6,813 nt of DNA from DATARH01 sp036264235 (GCA_036264235.1 DATARH010000200.1:1-6813), one strand, 5' to 3'; shown: positions 1 through 5,635, numbered from the stretch's first letter. Made by a program: numbers and translations. Notes: generated from the sequence alone by a model not told the origin.

Positions 1-928
1 AGGCGATGCTCATGTCGATCAATATGTTCAGGAACACGAACACGACCGAGAACAGGAACACGAGGTTCTGCATCACAAACACGTCGCGCTCGCGCACCGC
101 GTTGTACATTGCGTAGCCGAGCCCCGGCGTGCCGAAGGCGCGCTCGACCGGGATCGACCCGGCGAGCACGAAACCGAGCAGGATGCCCGACAGCGTGATT
201 ACCGGCAGCAGTGCATTGGGCAGCGCATGAAAGGCAATCACCAGCCGGCCATTCAGCCCCTTGGCGCGCGCGGTCCGCACATAATCCTCGCGGACCACCT
301 CCAGCAGGCTCGAGCGCGCCATTCGGGCGATATAGGCGCCCTGACCCAGCCCCAGCACGATCCCGGGCCAGATCACGATCTGCAGATTGGTCCACGGGTC
401 TTCGAGCAGCGAGGCGCCGGCCATCGGCACGCGATAGCCGAACCAGAACAGCGAGGCGAGGACGATCAGCATGCCGAGCCAGAAGCCCGGTACCGCGAGA
501 AACAGGATGCTGAGGAAGCGGGAGACATTGTCGCCGAGGCTATTCGGCCGCAACGCGCTTACGATCGCCACCGGAATGCCGACGATCCACGACAACAGAA
601 CCGCAATCAGCCCGATCTCGGCGGTCAGCGGCCCGCGCCGCGCAATCATTTCGGCGACGCTCTCGGAGCGGAAAAACGAGCGGCCGAGATTGCCGCGGGC
701 GATGTCACCGATCCAGTGCAGATACTGCATTACCAAGGGGTCGCTCAGCCCGAGATCGGCCATGTATTTGGCGCGCTCGGCCTCGCTAAGCTTGGTGAAT
801 CCTTCCGGGCCGAAGATCGCGACCAGCGGATCACCCGGCAGGATGCGCAGCACCAGGAAAACGATGATCGAGACGCCGAGGATGGTCAGCAACCCGAACG
901 AGAGGCGGCGCACGAGGTAGCTGTACAT
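1..928 (-). CDS. ABC transporter permease, oligopeptide/dipeptide (DppB/OppB) type, 3' end outside window
   Basis: Inner-membrane permease subunit of a peptide/nickel-type ABC importer. It would pair with a second DppC-like permease, ATPases and a periplasmic binding protein. The reading frame is open from an ATG at 926-928 to the left edge, giving 309 residues. The N-terminus has the family signature: a basic start (YLVRR), a first membrane helix at about residues 10-30, then LRILPGDP at 27-34. More hydrophobic segments lie near 102-124, 137-161, 183-200, 241-262 and 287-308. The cytoplasmic loop that docks on the ATPase (EAA-type loop) is visible as EDYVRTARAKGL at 214-225. DppB-like proteins usually run about 310-340 aa, so only a short C-terminal tail is missing. 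No strong ribosome site precedes the ATG, but the N-terminus fits the family. The gene just upstream is not a binding protein, so substrate cannot be inferred. Family assignment is firm; substrate is unknown. Confidence 0.94.
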   Translation of the reverse strand, partial: MYSYLVRRLSFGLLTILGVSIIVFLVLRILPGDPLVAIFGPEGFTKLSEAERAKYMADLGLSDPLVMQYLHWIGDIARGNLGRSFFRSESVAEMIARRGPLTAEIGLIAVLLSWIVGIPVAIVSALRPNSLGDNVSRFLSILFLAVPGFWLGMLIVLASLFWFGYRVPMAGASLLEDPWTNLQIVIWPGIVLGLGQGAYIARMARSSLLEVVREDYVRTARAKGLNGRLVIAFHALPNALLPVITLSGILLGFVLAGSIPVERAFGTPGLGYAMYNAVRERDVFVMQNLVFLFSVVFVFLNILIDMSIA

Positions 929-1217
929 GACCCGGCAATTGGGGCGAATGGGCGCGCGGATAGACTGGGGGGCAAGTGCTGGCGAGGTCAAGGGCCGGCA
1001 TCGGCCCAAAACGCTATTGAGTTTGCGCTTCCAATCGCAGCCGATATGCGACGGGAACACAACAACCAAAGCCAGCGATCAGCGCTGCGTATGCTGCGAT
1101 GCAGCCGCGCTTTCGCGTTCGCCTACTGAGGCTTTCGTCCGCGATTCTTGGAACTTTAGGTTTCTCCAATCTACTTCAATGCTATCTTCGGTCGTTGCCC
1201 CCAATGGTGAGAACGCC
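929..1217. other. Intergenic stretch upstream of the permease, no gene seen
   Basis: I see no credible coding region here. Frames that cross it continue into the antisense of the permease or lack a ribosome site. Base composition falls from the strongly GC-rich permease to a more mixed sequence, near 45 percent GC around 1141-1200. It should hold the promoter of the permease (reading left) and possibly that of the small ORF starting at 1218 (reading right). I could not identify a convincing -35/-10 pair for either. Confidence 0.6.
992..1007. repeat. Short GC-rich inverted repeat upstream of the permease
   Basis: GGGCCG (992-997) and CGGCCC (1002-1007) form a perfect 6-bp stem around a 4-nt loop. 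It lies about 65-80 nt upstream of the permease ATG. It has no T-tract on its 3' side in either direction: on the plus strand it is followed by AAAA. It is therefore not a standard Rho-independent terminator. In GC-rich DNA such a short stem can occur by chance. Confidence 0.3.
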
Positions 1218-1427
1218 GTGAGCGAACCCAACTTCCACGTAAACGATTGCGTTGATTATCGCTTTTCGACGAGCGGACCTTTCGCCGGCGCGGCGAGGGT
1301 GAACGAATTGTTGAGCGGCGGCCGGTATCGGCTGGCGCGTCTCGACCGCACGCCATTCCGGCTCGAAAGCAGCATCTTCGTGGAGGCGCAACTTCGGCTG
1401 ACGACAAGCGAGGCCAGAGCGGCTTAG
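1218..1427 (+). CDS. Small hypothetical protein, 69 aa
   Basis: Not recognised with certainty. A GTG at 1218 is preceded by GGTGAG at 1206-1211, 6 nt away, which is why I chose it over the in-frame ATG at 1179 that has no ribosome site. The 69-residue product is soluble and mixed in composition. It has a basic middle (GGRYRLARLDRTPFRLE) and an acidic-to-neutral tail, with no signal peptide or membrane segment. The pattern of a short beta-rich core (FHVNDCVDYRF, then RYRLARLD, then SIFVEAQL) recalls from memory the small SH3-like hypothetical proteins common in rhizobia, but that is only an impression. It lies alone in lower-GC DNA, 116 nt ahead of the next small ORF on the same strand. It could also be a chance ORF. 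Confidence 0.5.
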   Translation: MSEPNFHVNDCVDYRFSTSGPFAGAARVNELLSGGRYRLARLDRTPFRLESSIFVEAQLRLTTSEARAA

Positions 1428-1500
1428 AGCTGCCAATCGGGGCTCAACGAAATCGGTTGACGACCCTTGCTACTTGAATTTCGATTCAGAGATAAAGAAA

Positions 1501-1527
1501 GAGATTTAATTAATTCTCCCTGCAGGG
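1501..1527. promoter_or_regulatory. Two abutting palindromes upstream of the 119-aa ORF (possible operator)
   Basis: Bases 1501-1518 (GAGATTTAATTAATTCTC) form an 18-bp palindrome with a single mismatched pair and a perfect TTAATTAA centre. Bases 1518-1527 (CCCTGCAGGG) form a perfect 10-bp palindrome that shares base 1518 with it. Together they end 16 nt before the ATG at 1544, within the most AT-rich patch of the window (about 1480-1545). The position is typical for an operator. The second palindrome also supplies the G-rich run that may act as a ribosome site. Function is inference. Confidence 0.35.
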
Positions 1528-1543
1528 GTGAACTCTAATAAAC

Positions 1544-1903
1544 ATGCCAACTATTAAGCCGGCGATTTCAAAATCTCGGCTAATGTTCGTTGCACCAAAG
1601 GGGCGCACTGACCATATACTGGAGATCACCGGGCCGGCATTTGGCGACCGGTGGCTGAGAGATACCTGCGCTCCCGCCGAATGGCAGAGAGTGTGGTATC
1701 CGATGTATCCGATTGATATCAGGGTTAGTGCTGTTGATCTCGCCGGAATCCTCGGCGCGATGCGCCAGTGGCTTGATCACAACCATCTCACACCGTCGCT
1801 GTTCCACACCGCGAGGGATGGCCCGGACCACGCGATTGTTCACACGCGATTTGCCGTCCAGGACCACGCCGAACTGTTCCGAACTCGATTCAGTCCACTA
1901 TGA
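1544..1903 (+). CDS. Hypothetical protein, 119 aa
   Basis: Not recognised. The 119-residue product has no signal peptide or membrane helix. It has a basic N-terminus, an aromatic and acidic middle (ITGPAFGDRWLRD at about 29-41, then EWQRVWYPMYP at about 46-56), and a C-terminal half that looks like a helix followed by two strands: AMRQWLDHNHLTP at about 71-83, then DHAIVHTRF and QDHAELFRTRF. This last part resembles the general build of small rhizobial hypothetical proteins with an MRxWLD helix, recalled from memory only. The ATG at 1544 is the first start in frame. A GGGGTGA run at 1525-1531 is a somewhat distant ribosome site (12 nt). A later ATG at 1583 has no better site. Lower GC than its chromosomal neighbours. 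The ordered composition favours a real gene. Confidence 0.55.
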   Translation: MPTIKPAISKSRLMFVAPKGRTDHILEITGPAFGDRWLRDTCAPAEWQRVWYPMYPIDIRVSAVDLAGILGAMRQWLDHNHLTPSLFHTARDGPDHAIVHTRFAVQDHAELFRTRFSPL

Positions 1904-1962
1904 CAGCGGCGGTTTTGGGCGCGGTGTGGTCGCTCGACGAATTGGTTGAAAGGACAAGCAAC

Positions 1963-2160
1963 ATGAGCATTACTCAGAAACATAGAGACACCTTTTTTGC
2001 GGTGAGCGCCGCCGGTCACAGCGAATGGGAATGGATATGTTATCCGCCCCACCTGATCGGGCAACAAATGACCGGAAAGGTTATTGGCACCGAGCAGGAA
2101 GCGGAGGCCGCTTGCAAAAAGGCGATCGACGCAGCCTTCGACGGGCCGCCCTCAAATTAG
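1963..2160 (+). CDS. Small hypothetical protein, 65 aa
   Basis: Not recognised. I chose the ATG at 1963 because AAAGGAC (AGGA at 1951-1954) sits 8 nt upstream, a good ribosome site. The same frame is open back to an ATG at 1900 that overlaps the stop of the preceding ORF as ATGA. That start would add 21 residues and lacks a ribosome site. The 65-residue product has an aromatic strand-like segment (HSEWEWICYPP), a turn, then GKVIGTEQEAEAACKKAIDAAF, which looks like a strand and a helix. This is a compact beta-beta-alpha-like pattern with no signal or membrane segment. It lies 59 nt after the 119-aa ORF and on the same strand, so co-transcription is likely. Function is unknown. Confidence 0.55.
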   Translation: MSITQKHRDTFFAVSAAGHSEWEWICYPPHLIGQQMTGKVIGTEQEAEAACKKAIDAAFDGPPSN

Positions 2161-2258
2161 GATACTACCGTTCGTTGTCGCTTCGGCCTTGCGCCGTAAG
2201 CGCGCCGCTTCAGCCCGACAGGCTACGGGGTCGTAATCTCATAAGCCCTTGACTAAGT

Positions 2259-2334
2259 TGGCGTCCCCTACCGGATTCGAACCGGTGTTGCCGCCGTGAG
2301 AGGGCGGTGTCCTGGGCCTCTAGACGAAGGGGAC
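2259..2334 (-). tRNA. tRNA-Glu, anticodon CTC, CCA encoded
   Basis: Read on the minus strand, this gives a full cloverleaf of 76 nt. The acceptor stem is GTCCCCT paired with AGGGGAC, the discriminator base is G, and the 3' CCA is encoded (TGG at 2259-2261 on the plus strand). The anticodon stem CCGCC/GGCGG encloses the loop CTCTCAC, with anticodon CTC at 2300-2298, reading GAG codons. The T arm is ACCGG-TTCGAAT-CCGGT. It lies downstream of yajQ on the same strand and has a plausible promoter of its own. The region past its 3' end (below 2259) is the lower-GC strip of small ORFs. Confidence 0.97.
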
Positions 2335-2365
2335 CCGATCGATGTCAGGCCAGCGCCGGGTCTCG

Positions 2366-2394
2366 TAGATAGCCGCTGCCACCGCCGCGATCAA
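2366..2394 (-). promoter_or_regulatory. Possible sigma70-type promoter of tRNA-Glu
   Basis: On the minus strand TTGATC (2394-2389) is followed after exactly 17 nt by TATCTA (2371-2366), about 31 nt before the tRNA 5' end. The -35 box is good (TTGA core) and the -10 box is only moderate (TAT core). Spacing and position fit a stable-RNA promoter in alphaproteobacteria. No transcript evidence is available. Confidence 0.4.
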
Positions 2395-2417
2395 GCCGCC
2401 GCCGCGCCCGACCCACA

Positions 2418-2437
2418 CCCCGCGCTATTACCCGGGG
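2418..2437 (-). terminator. Stem-loop directly after the yajQ stop codon, weak terminator candidate
   Basis: On the minus strand CCCCGGG and CGCGGGG form a 7-bp stem with one mismatch around the 6-nt loop TAATAG, starting immediately after the yajQ stop. There is no T-tract after it, so it may only protect the mRNA 3' end, or yajQ may read through into tRNA-Glu. Confidence 0.25.
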
Positions 2438-2923
2438 CTATTCGCGGAAGTTCACGTATTGCAGCGGCTGCTCGATCTTTAGGCCGCGGATCAGCGAAAT
2501 TGCCGCTTGCAGATCGTCGCGCTTCTTGCCGACGACGCGCACTTCGCTGCCCTGGATCGAGACCTGCACCTTCAACTTGCTGTCCTTGACCTCGCGCACC
2601 AGCTGCTTGGCGAGGTTGGCGTCGACCCCCTGCCGCAACAGGATCGACTGCCGCATCGTGTTGCCCGAGGCTTTCTCGGGCGGCTTGAAATCGAGTGCAC
2701 CGGCTTCGACCTTGCGCCGGGTCAGGTGCACCTTCAACAGCTCGTGCATTTGCTTCAGCTTAAGATCGTCGTCGGCGACGAGCTGGATCTCGCCTTCCTT
2801 GCGCTCGATGGTGCATTTGCTGCCCTTGAAGTCGAAACGGGTCGCGATCTCGCGGCCGATCCCGGCGATCGCATTATCAACCTCGGCGATCTCGACCCGC
2901 GAGACGATATCGAAACTGGGCAC
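2438..2923 (-). CDS. yajQ: YajQ family cyclic di-GMP/nucleotide-binding protein
   Basis: YajQ-family cytoplasmic protein. Family members bind nucleotides and tRNA in vitro, and in some gamma-proteobacteria (Xanthomonas, Pseudomonas, Stenotrophomonas) a member binds cyclic di-GMP and alters transcription. Whether that applies here is unknown. The 161-aa product matches the usual length (about 160-165 aa). It has the hallmark start MPSFDIVS, then ATRFDFKGSK near 27-36, the central KVEAGALDFKPPEKASGNTMRQ near 71-92 and the end GLKIEQPLQYVNFRE. Two ferredoxin-like halves are expected from the family. The start codon is GTG (2923-2921), preceded by GGAG with 7 nt spacing; conservation of MPSFDIVS decides it. 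It is 72 nt from the upstream 104-aa gene, and a stem-loop follows its stop. Confidence 0.96.
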   Translation of the reverse strand: MPSFDIVSRVEIAEVDNAIAGIGREIATRFDFKGSKCTIERKEGEIQLVADDDLKLKQMHELLKVHLTRRKVEAGALDFKPPEKASGNTMRQSILLRQGVDANLAKQLVREVKDSKLKVQVSIQGSEVRVVGKKRDDLQAAISLIRGLKIEQPLQYVNFRE

Positions 2924-2955
2924 GTTGCGGCTCCGGGTAACGAATGGACGTGCCC

Positions 2956-2981
2956 AATATAATCGGCAGCGTTGGCCGATT
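2956..2981 (-). promoter_or_regulatory. Possible yajQ promoter with overlapping inverted repeat
   Basis: AATCGGC (2961-2967) and GCCGATT (2975-2981) form a perfect 7-bp inverted repeat with a 7-nt spacer in the gap between the 104-aa gene and yajQ. On the minus strand the repeat runs directly into TATATT (2961-2956), a good -10 box about 33 nt before the GTG start. No convincing -35 is seen. The repeat could be an operator over the promoter, or a stem ending the upstream transcript, though only a short AT run follows it. Confidence 0.35.
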
Positions 2982-2995
2982 GCAGATTGTTCCGG

Positions 2996-3310
2996 TCAGC
3001 CCGCCGCGGGGCGTCGTGCAACGAAAACCGGCGGCGCGCTGATCTCTTCGAGATACGCGCGCACGCGCTCGTACATCGCGTCGCGCGGCAGACGCTGCGG
3101 CGGTGCCGTGCTGGCTTCGCCGATTTGGGTATGTGCAGCCCAGCGCCCGACAGCGGCGCACAGCTCCGGATCGGCAAGGATGAACTCGACCGCCTGGTTC
3201 TGCGTCCCGAGGGTCGGCGCGCCGTTCTCGACATTGAGCTCATGGTAGAGCTCGATCACATAGGCGAGCGCTTCGGCCGCCAGCTCGGTGTCCTTGGTCA
3301 GCACTACCAT
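2996..3310 (-). CDS. Hypothetical protein, 104 aa
   Basis: Not recognised. The frame is open further upstream, but the ATG at 3310 is preceded by GGGAGGA with 6 nt spacing, the best ribosome site in the window, so I start there. The 104-residue product is soluble and mainly helical: TELAAEALAYVIELYHEL at about 7-24, a NQAVEFILADPELCAAVGRWAAHTQ helix region at about 38-62, a linker, then AMYERVRAYLEE at about 78-89. It ends in a short basic tail (VARRPAAG). No signal peptide, membrane segment or metal-binding motif is seen. It starts 49 nt after the stop of the epimerase gene and is probably translated from the same mRNA. yajQ follows 72 nt later. The neighbours do not define a role. Confidence 0.82.
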   Translation of the reverse strand: MVVLTKDTELAAEALAYVIELYHELNVENGAPTLGTQNQAVEFILADPELCAAVGRWAAHTQIGEASTAPPQRLPRDAMYERVRAYLEEISAPPVFVARRPAAG

Positions 3311-3359
3311 CGCGGGTCCTCCCAGAAGGCGAACGGGCGGGCTGCCTTCAAGGTTCGCT

Positions 3360-4313
3360 TCAGCGCCCCGATCGGCTCTCGGCGACAAAGGCGCGGGCGG
3401 TGCGGGCCAGCCCCTCGGCCGTCGGTACCGGCGGGGTCCAGCCGAAGGCGGCGCGGGTGGCGCCGTCATCGGCCTGCAGCGAGCGGGTCAGAGCGGCGAT
3501 GCGCGGACCGATGCGGGGCGCCGATTGCAGCAGCGGCCACAGCGCCTCCGGGACCGGAAACAGCCGCCCCGGGCGGCCGAGCCCGGCCGAGAGCGCACAG
3601 ATCAACTCCGGGGTCGACAGGTCGGGGTCGTCGCGCACCAGCCAGATGCCGCCCGGCGCCGCCGGATGGCTTGCCGCGACCGCGACGATATCGACCAGAT
3701 TGTCGAGGAAGATAAAACTGCGGCGGTTGTCGATTGCGGCAAAGGGCAGCGGCACGCCGCTGGCGACGAGCCGCATCAGCGCGTGGAAATTGGCCCGCAC
3801 CCCGGGTCCGTGGACGGGCGGCAGACGCAGGATCGCCAGTTCGATCCCGGCTTCCGGTGCCGCCGCGGTCAGCGCCTCCTCGGTCGCGAGCTTGGCACGA
3901 CCGTAAGCGCCTGCGGGATGCGGCGCATCGGTGCTGCGGAACGGCCGCCCGGGCGCGGTTTCATCGCCAAGCGCCAGGATCGAGCTGACATAGACAAAGC
4001 GCTTTGCGCCGGCCCGCGCCGCGGCGCCGGCAAGCGCGGCCGCCGCCGCCGGCTCAGGTGCCAGCGCTGCCGGGTCCGCGGCACGGTGCGCGCGTTGCGC
4101 CAGATGGATCACGATCTCGATGCCGGTGCCGCGCAGCGCGCGGCTCCAGTCCCGACCGGGTGCAATGTCGCCGAGCAGCAAGCCCTCGGCGGCGTCCGAT
4201 GGCGCCGCCGGGCGTCGCAGGCCGGCGATCGGCGTGTGGCCCCGCGCGGCGAGGCCGCGGCACAGCGCGCTGCCGATAAACCCCGCCGCTCCGGTCACCA
4301 GGATGCGTGCCAC
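3360..4313 (-). CDS. NAD-dependent epimerase/dehydratase (extended SDR), sugar-nucleotide type
   Basis: Cytoplasmic enzyme of the extended short-chain dehydrogenase/reductase family, acting on a nucleotide sugar with NAD(P). The 317-aa product has the Rossmann motif TGAAGFIG (G8, G11, G14), HLAQRAH at 70-76, the catalytic serine region VSSI at 109-112, and the catalytic Y137-x3-K141 (YGRAK). PPVHGPGVRANF at 165-176 and NRRSFIFLDNLVD at 196-208 follow, and the C-terminus has FGWTPPVPTAEGL. This layout matches the subgroup that includes UDP-sugar 4-epimerases and 4-keto-sugar reductases of O-antigen pathways (WbpV/WbpK-like); the exact substrate cannot be read. The start is GTG (4313-4311), fixed by the Rossmann N-terminus. 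GGCGG lies 7 nt upstream and AAGGA lies too close. Divergent from a glycosyltransferase, which supports an envelope polysaccharide role. Confidence 0.92.
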   Translation of the reverse strand: MARILVTGAAGFIGSALCRGLAARGHTPIAGLRRPAAPSDAAEGLLLGDIAPGRDWSRALRGTGIEIVIHLAQRAHRAADPAALAPEPAAAAALAGAAARAGAKRFVYVSSILALGDETAPGRPFRSTDAPHPAGAYGRAKLATEEALTAAAPEAGIELAILRLPPVHGPGVRANFHALMRLVASGVPLPFAAIDNRRSFIFLDNLVDIVAVAASHPAAPGGIWLVRDDPDLSTPELICALSAGLGRPGRLFPVPEALWPLLQSAPRIGPRIAALTRSLQADDGATRAAFGWTPPVPTAEGLARTARAFVAESRSGR

Positions 4314-4358
4314 GTCCTTACCGCCAGTCTCTACCGCATGTCCGCCGACGGTGCCCGC

Positions 4359-4388
4359 CGATGCATAAATCAGGGCGATGCATTAATG
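4359..4388. promoter_or_regulatory. 12-bp direct repeat in the divergent epimerase/glycosyltransferase gap
   Basis: CGATGCATAAAT (4359-4370) and CGATGCATTAAT (4377-4388) agree in 11 of 12 bases and start 18 bp apart. Each contains the palindrome ATGCAT. They form an AT-rich patch in strongly GC-rich DNA between two divergent gene starts, which is where a shared promoter or operator is expected. The first copy covers the ATG at 4361, so if this is an operator the glycosyltransferase may start further downstream. Confidence 0.4.
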
Positions 4389-5635
4389 ATGGCGGCATTG
4401 CGGGGCAATCCCGCGCCGCTCGGATCTGCCGCGCCTTGTCCTCGACCCTGCTCGCCCGCCGTCCTGAAACAAACACCGCCACCGCCGAACGTCGGCCGGG
4501 GACAAAGCTGCTCTTCCTGGTGACCGAGGATTGGTATTTCTGCTCGCACCGGTTGCCGGTAGCGCGCGCGGCACGCGACGCCGGGTTCGCGGTGATCGTC
4601 GCGACGCGGGTGCGCGATCATGGCGACGCGATCCGGCGGGAGGGTTTTTCACTGAGACCGCTCGCCTGGCGACGCCGCGGCGACGGGATAGCGGGCACGG
4701 TCCGCGCGGTCGGCGAGATCGTCCGGCTATATCGTGCCGAGCGCCCGGACATTGTTCATCATGTCGCGCTGAAGCCGGTGTTGCTCGGCGGCATCGCGGC
4801 GCGCCTCGCCTTCCCGTTCGGCGCCGGGCGGCCGGCGCTGCTTGCGGCGGTGATGGGGCTCGGCTCGCGTTTCGGGGGCGGCTGGACGGCGCGCGCCCTG
4901 GGCCGGGCCGTGCGCCTCGCCGCCGGCGGCGGCCGTGTGATCGTGCAGAACCCGGACGACGGTGTTGCACTCGCCAGCTTTGGCCTCGCCCGCGAGCGGA
5001 TTGCGCTGATCCGCGGCTCCGGCGTTGATACCGCGCATTTCGCGCCGCTGCCCGAGCCCGCCGGGTCAAGTCTGGTGGTTGCTCTGGTCGCCCGCATGCT
5101 GCGCAGCAAGGGCGTGCTTGACGCGATCTCGGCCGTGCGGCGGTTGCGTGCCGACGGCGTCGCGGTCGAACTCCTGCTCGCCGGGCCCACCGATCCGGAC
5201 AACCCCGATTCGCTCGACGCCGCCGCACTCCGCGCGCTGGCCGCCGAGCCGGGCGTAACCTGGCTCGGCCACGTCGCCGATGTGCGCGGGGTCTGGGCCC
5301 GCGCCCAGGTTGCGGTGTTCCCGTCGACCTATGGCGAGGGCGTGCCGAAAGCGCTGCTCGAAGCCGCCGCCTGCGGCCGGCCGATCGTCGCCGCCGACAT
5401 GCCGGGCAGCCGAGAGGTCGTCCGCCACGGCCAGACCGGGCTTCTGGTGCCGCCCGGCGATATCATCGCGCTTGCCGATGCGATCACGGCGCTGGCAGGC
5501 GATCCGGCGGCCCGGGCGGCAATGGGTGCGGCCGGCCGGGCGCTGACCGAGACGGAGTTCGCCGAGGCGATCGTCGCGGCGCAGACGCTCGCTCTCTATC
5601 GCGCGATGCTGGCGGAACGGCCGGTGCCGGCATGA
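4361..5635 (+). CDS. Glycosyltransferase, GT4 (group 1) family
   Basis: Transfers a sugar from a nucleotide donor to a lipid-linked or saccharide acceptor, probably at the cytoplasmic face of the membrane, for polysaccharide synthesis. From ATG 4361 the product is 424 aa with a GT-B layout. The N-terminal domain begins at about residue 49 (KLLFLVTEDWYFCSHRLP) and contains RPDIVHHVALKP at 128-139. The hinge follows GSGVDTAHF at 219-227. The C-terminal donor domain has VARMLRSKG at 243-251 and the E-x7-E motif EGVPKALLE (E326, E334), then GLLVPPGD at 360-367. The retaining GT4 fold is clear; donor and acceptor are not. The first 48 residues are low-quality sequence with no ribosome site ahead of the ATG. 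A TTG at 4436 is an alternative start. It ends in a 4-nt ATGA overlap with the DUF423 gene, implying translational coupling. Confidence 0.93.
   Translation: MHKSGRCINDGGIAGQSRAARICRALSSTLLARRPETNTATAERRPGTKLLFLVTEDWYFCSHRLPVARAARDAGFAVIVATRVRDHGDAIRREGFSLRPLAWRRRGDGIAGTVRAVGEIVRLYRAERPDIVHHVALKPVLLGGIAARLAFPFGAGRPALLAAVMGLGSRFGGGWTARALGRAVRLAAGGGRVIVQNPDDGVALASFGLARERIALIRGSGVDTAHFAPLPEPAGSSLVVALVARMLRSKGVLDAISAVRRLRADGVAVELLLAGPTDPDNPDSLDAAALRALAAEPGVTWLGHVADVRGVWARAQVAVFPSTYGEGVPKALLEAAACGRPIVAADMPGSREVVRHGQTGLLVPPGDIIALADAITALAGDPAARAAMGAAGRALTETEFAEAIVAAQTLALYRAMLAERPVPA

Noticed and set aside
1054..1079. GGAAC followed after 17 nt by CGAT, similar to an EcfG general-stress promoter (GGAAC-N16/17-CGTT)
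   Set aside because: The -10 part differs from CGTT at one of four bases and the site is far (about 140 nt) from the nearest ORF start; too weak to call.
227..1129. 300-aa plus-strand open frame
   Set aside because: It is antisense to the permease, which has clear family motifs; the product is rich in R, Q, A and D typical of GC-rich shadow frames and has no recognisable domain.
2191..2224. Small stems between the 65-aa ORF and tRNA-Glu (GCGC-N5-GCGC; AGCC-N5-GGCT)
   Set aside because: Only 4-bp stems with no T-tract, so neither a terminator nor a structured RNA can be supported.
2526..3248. 240-aa plus-strand open frame across yajQ and the 104-aa gene
   Set aside because: Spans two real minus-strand genes and their gap; serine/arginine-rich shadow.
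3311..3469. 53-residue upstream extension of the 104-aa protein
   Set aside because: It is proline- and arginine-rich, overlaps the 3' end of the epimerase, and bypasses the strong ribosome site at the 3310 start.
3288..4523. 411-aa plus-strand open frame
   Set aside because: Antisense of the epimerase and the end of the 104-aa gene; arginine-, glycine- and alanine-rich without motifs, while the opposite strand encodes an intact SDR enzyme.
4383..5228. 281-aa minus-strand open frame inside the glycosyltransferase
   Set aside because: Extreme arginine content and no motif; the plus strand encodes the GT4 motifs through the same bases.
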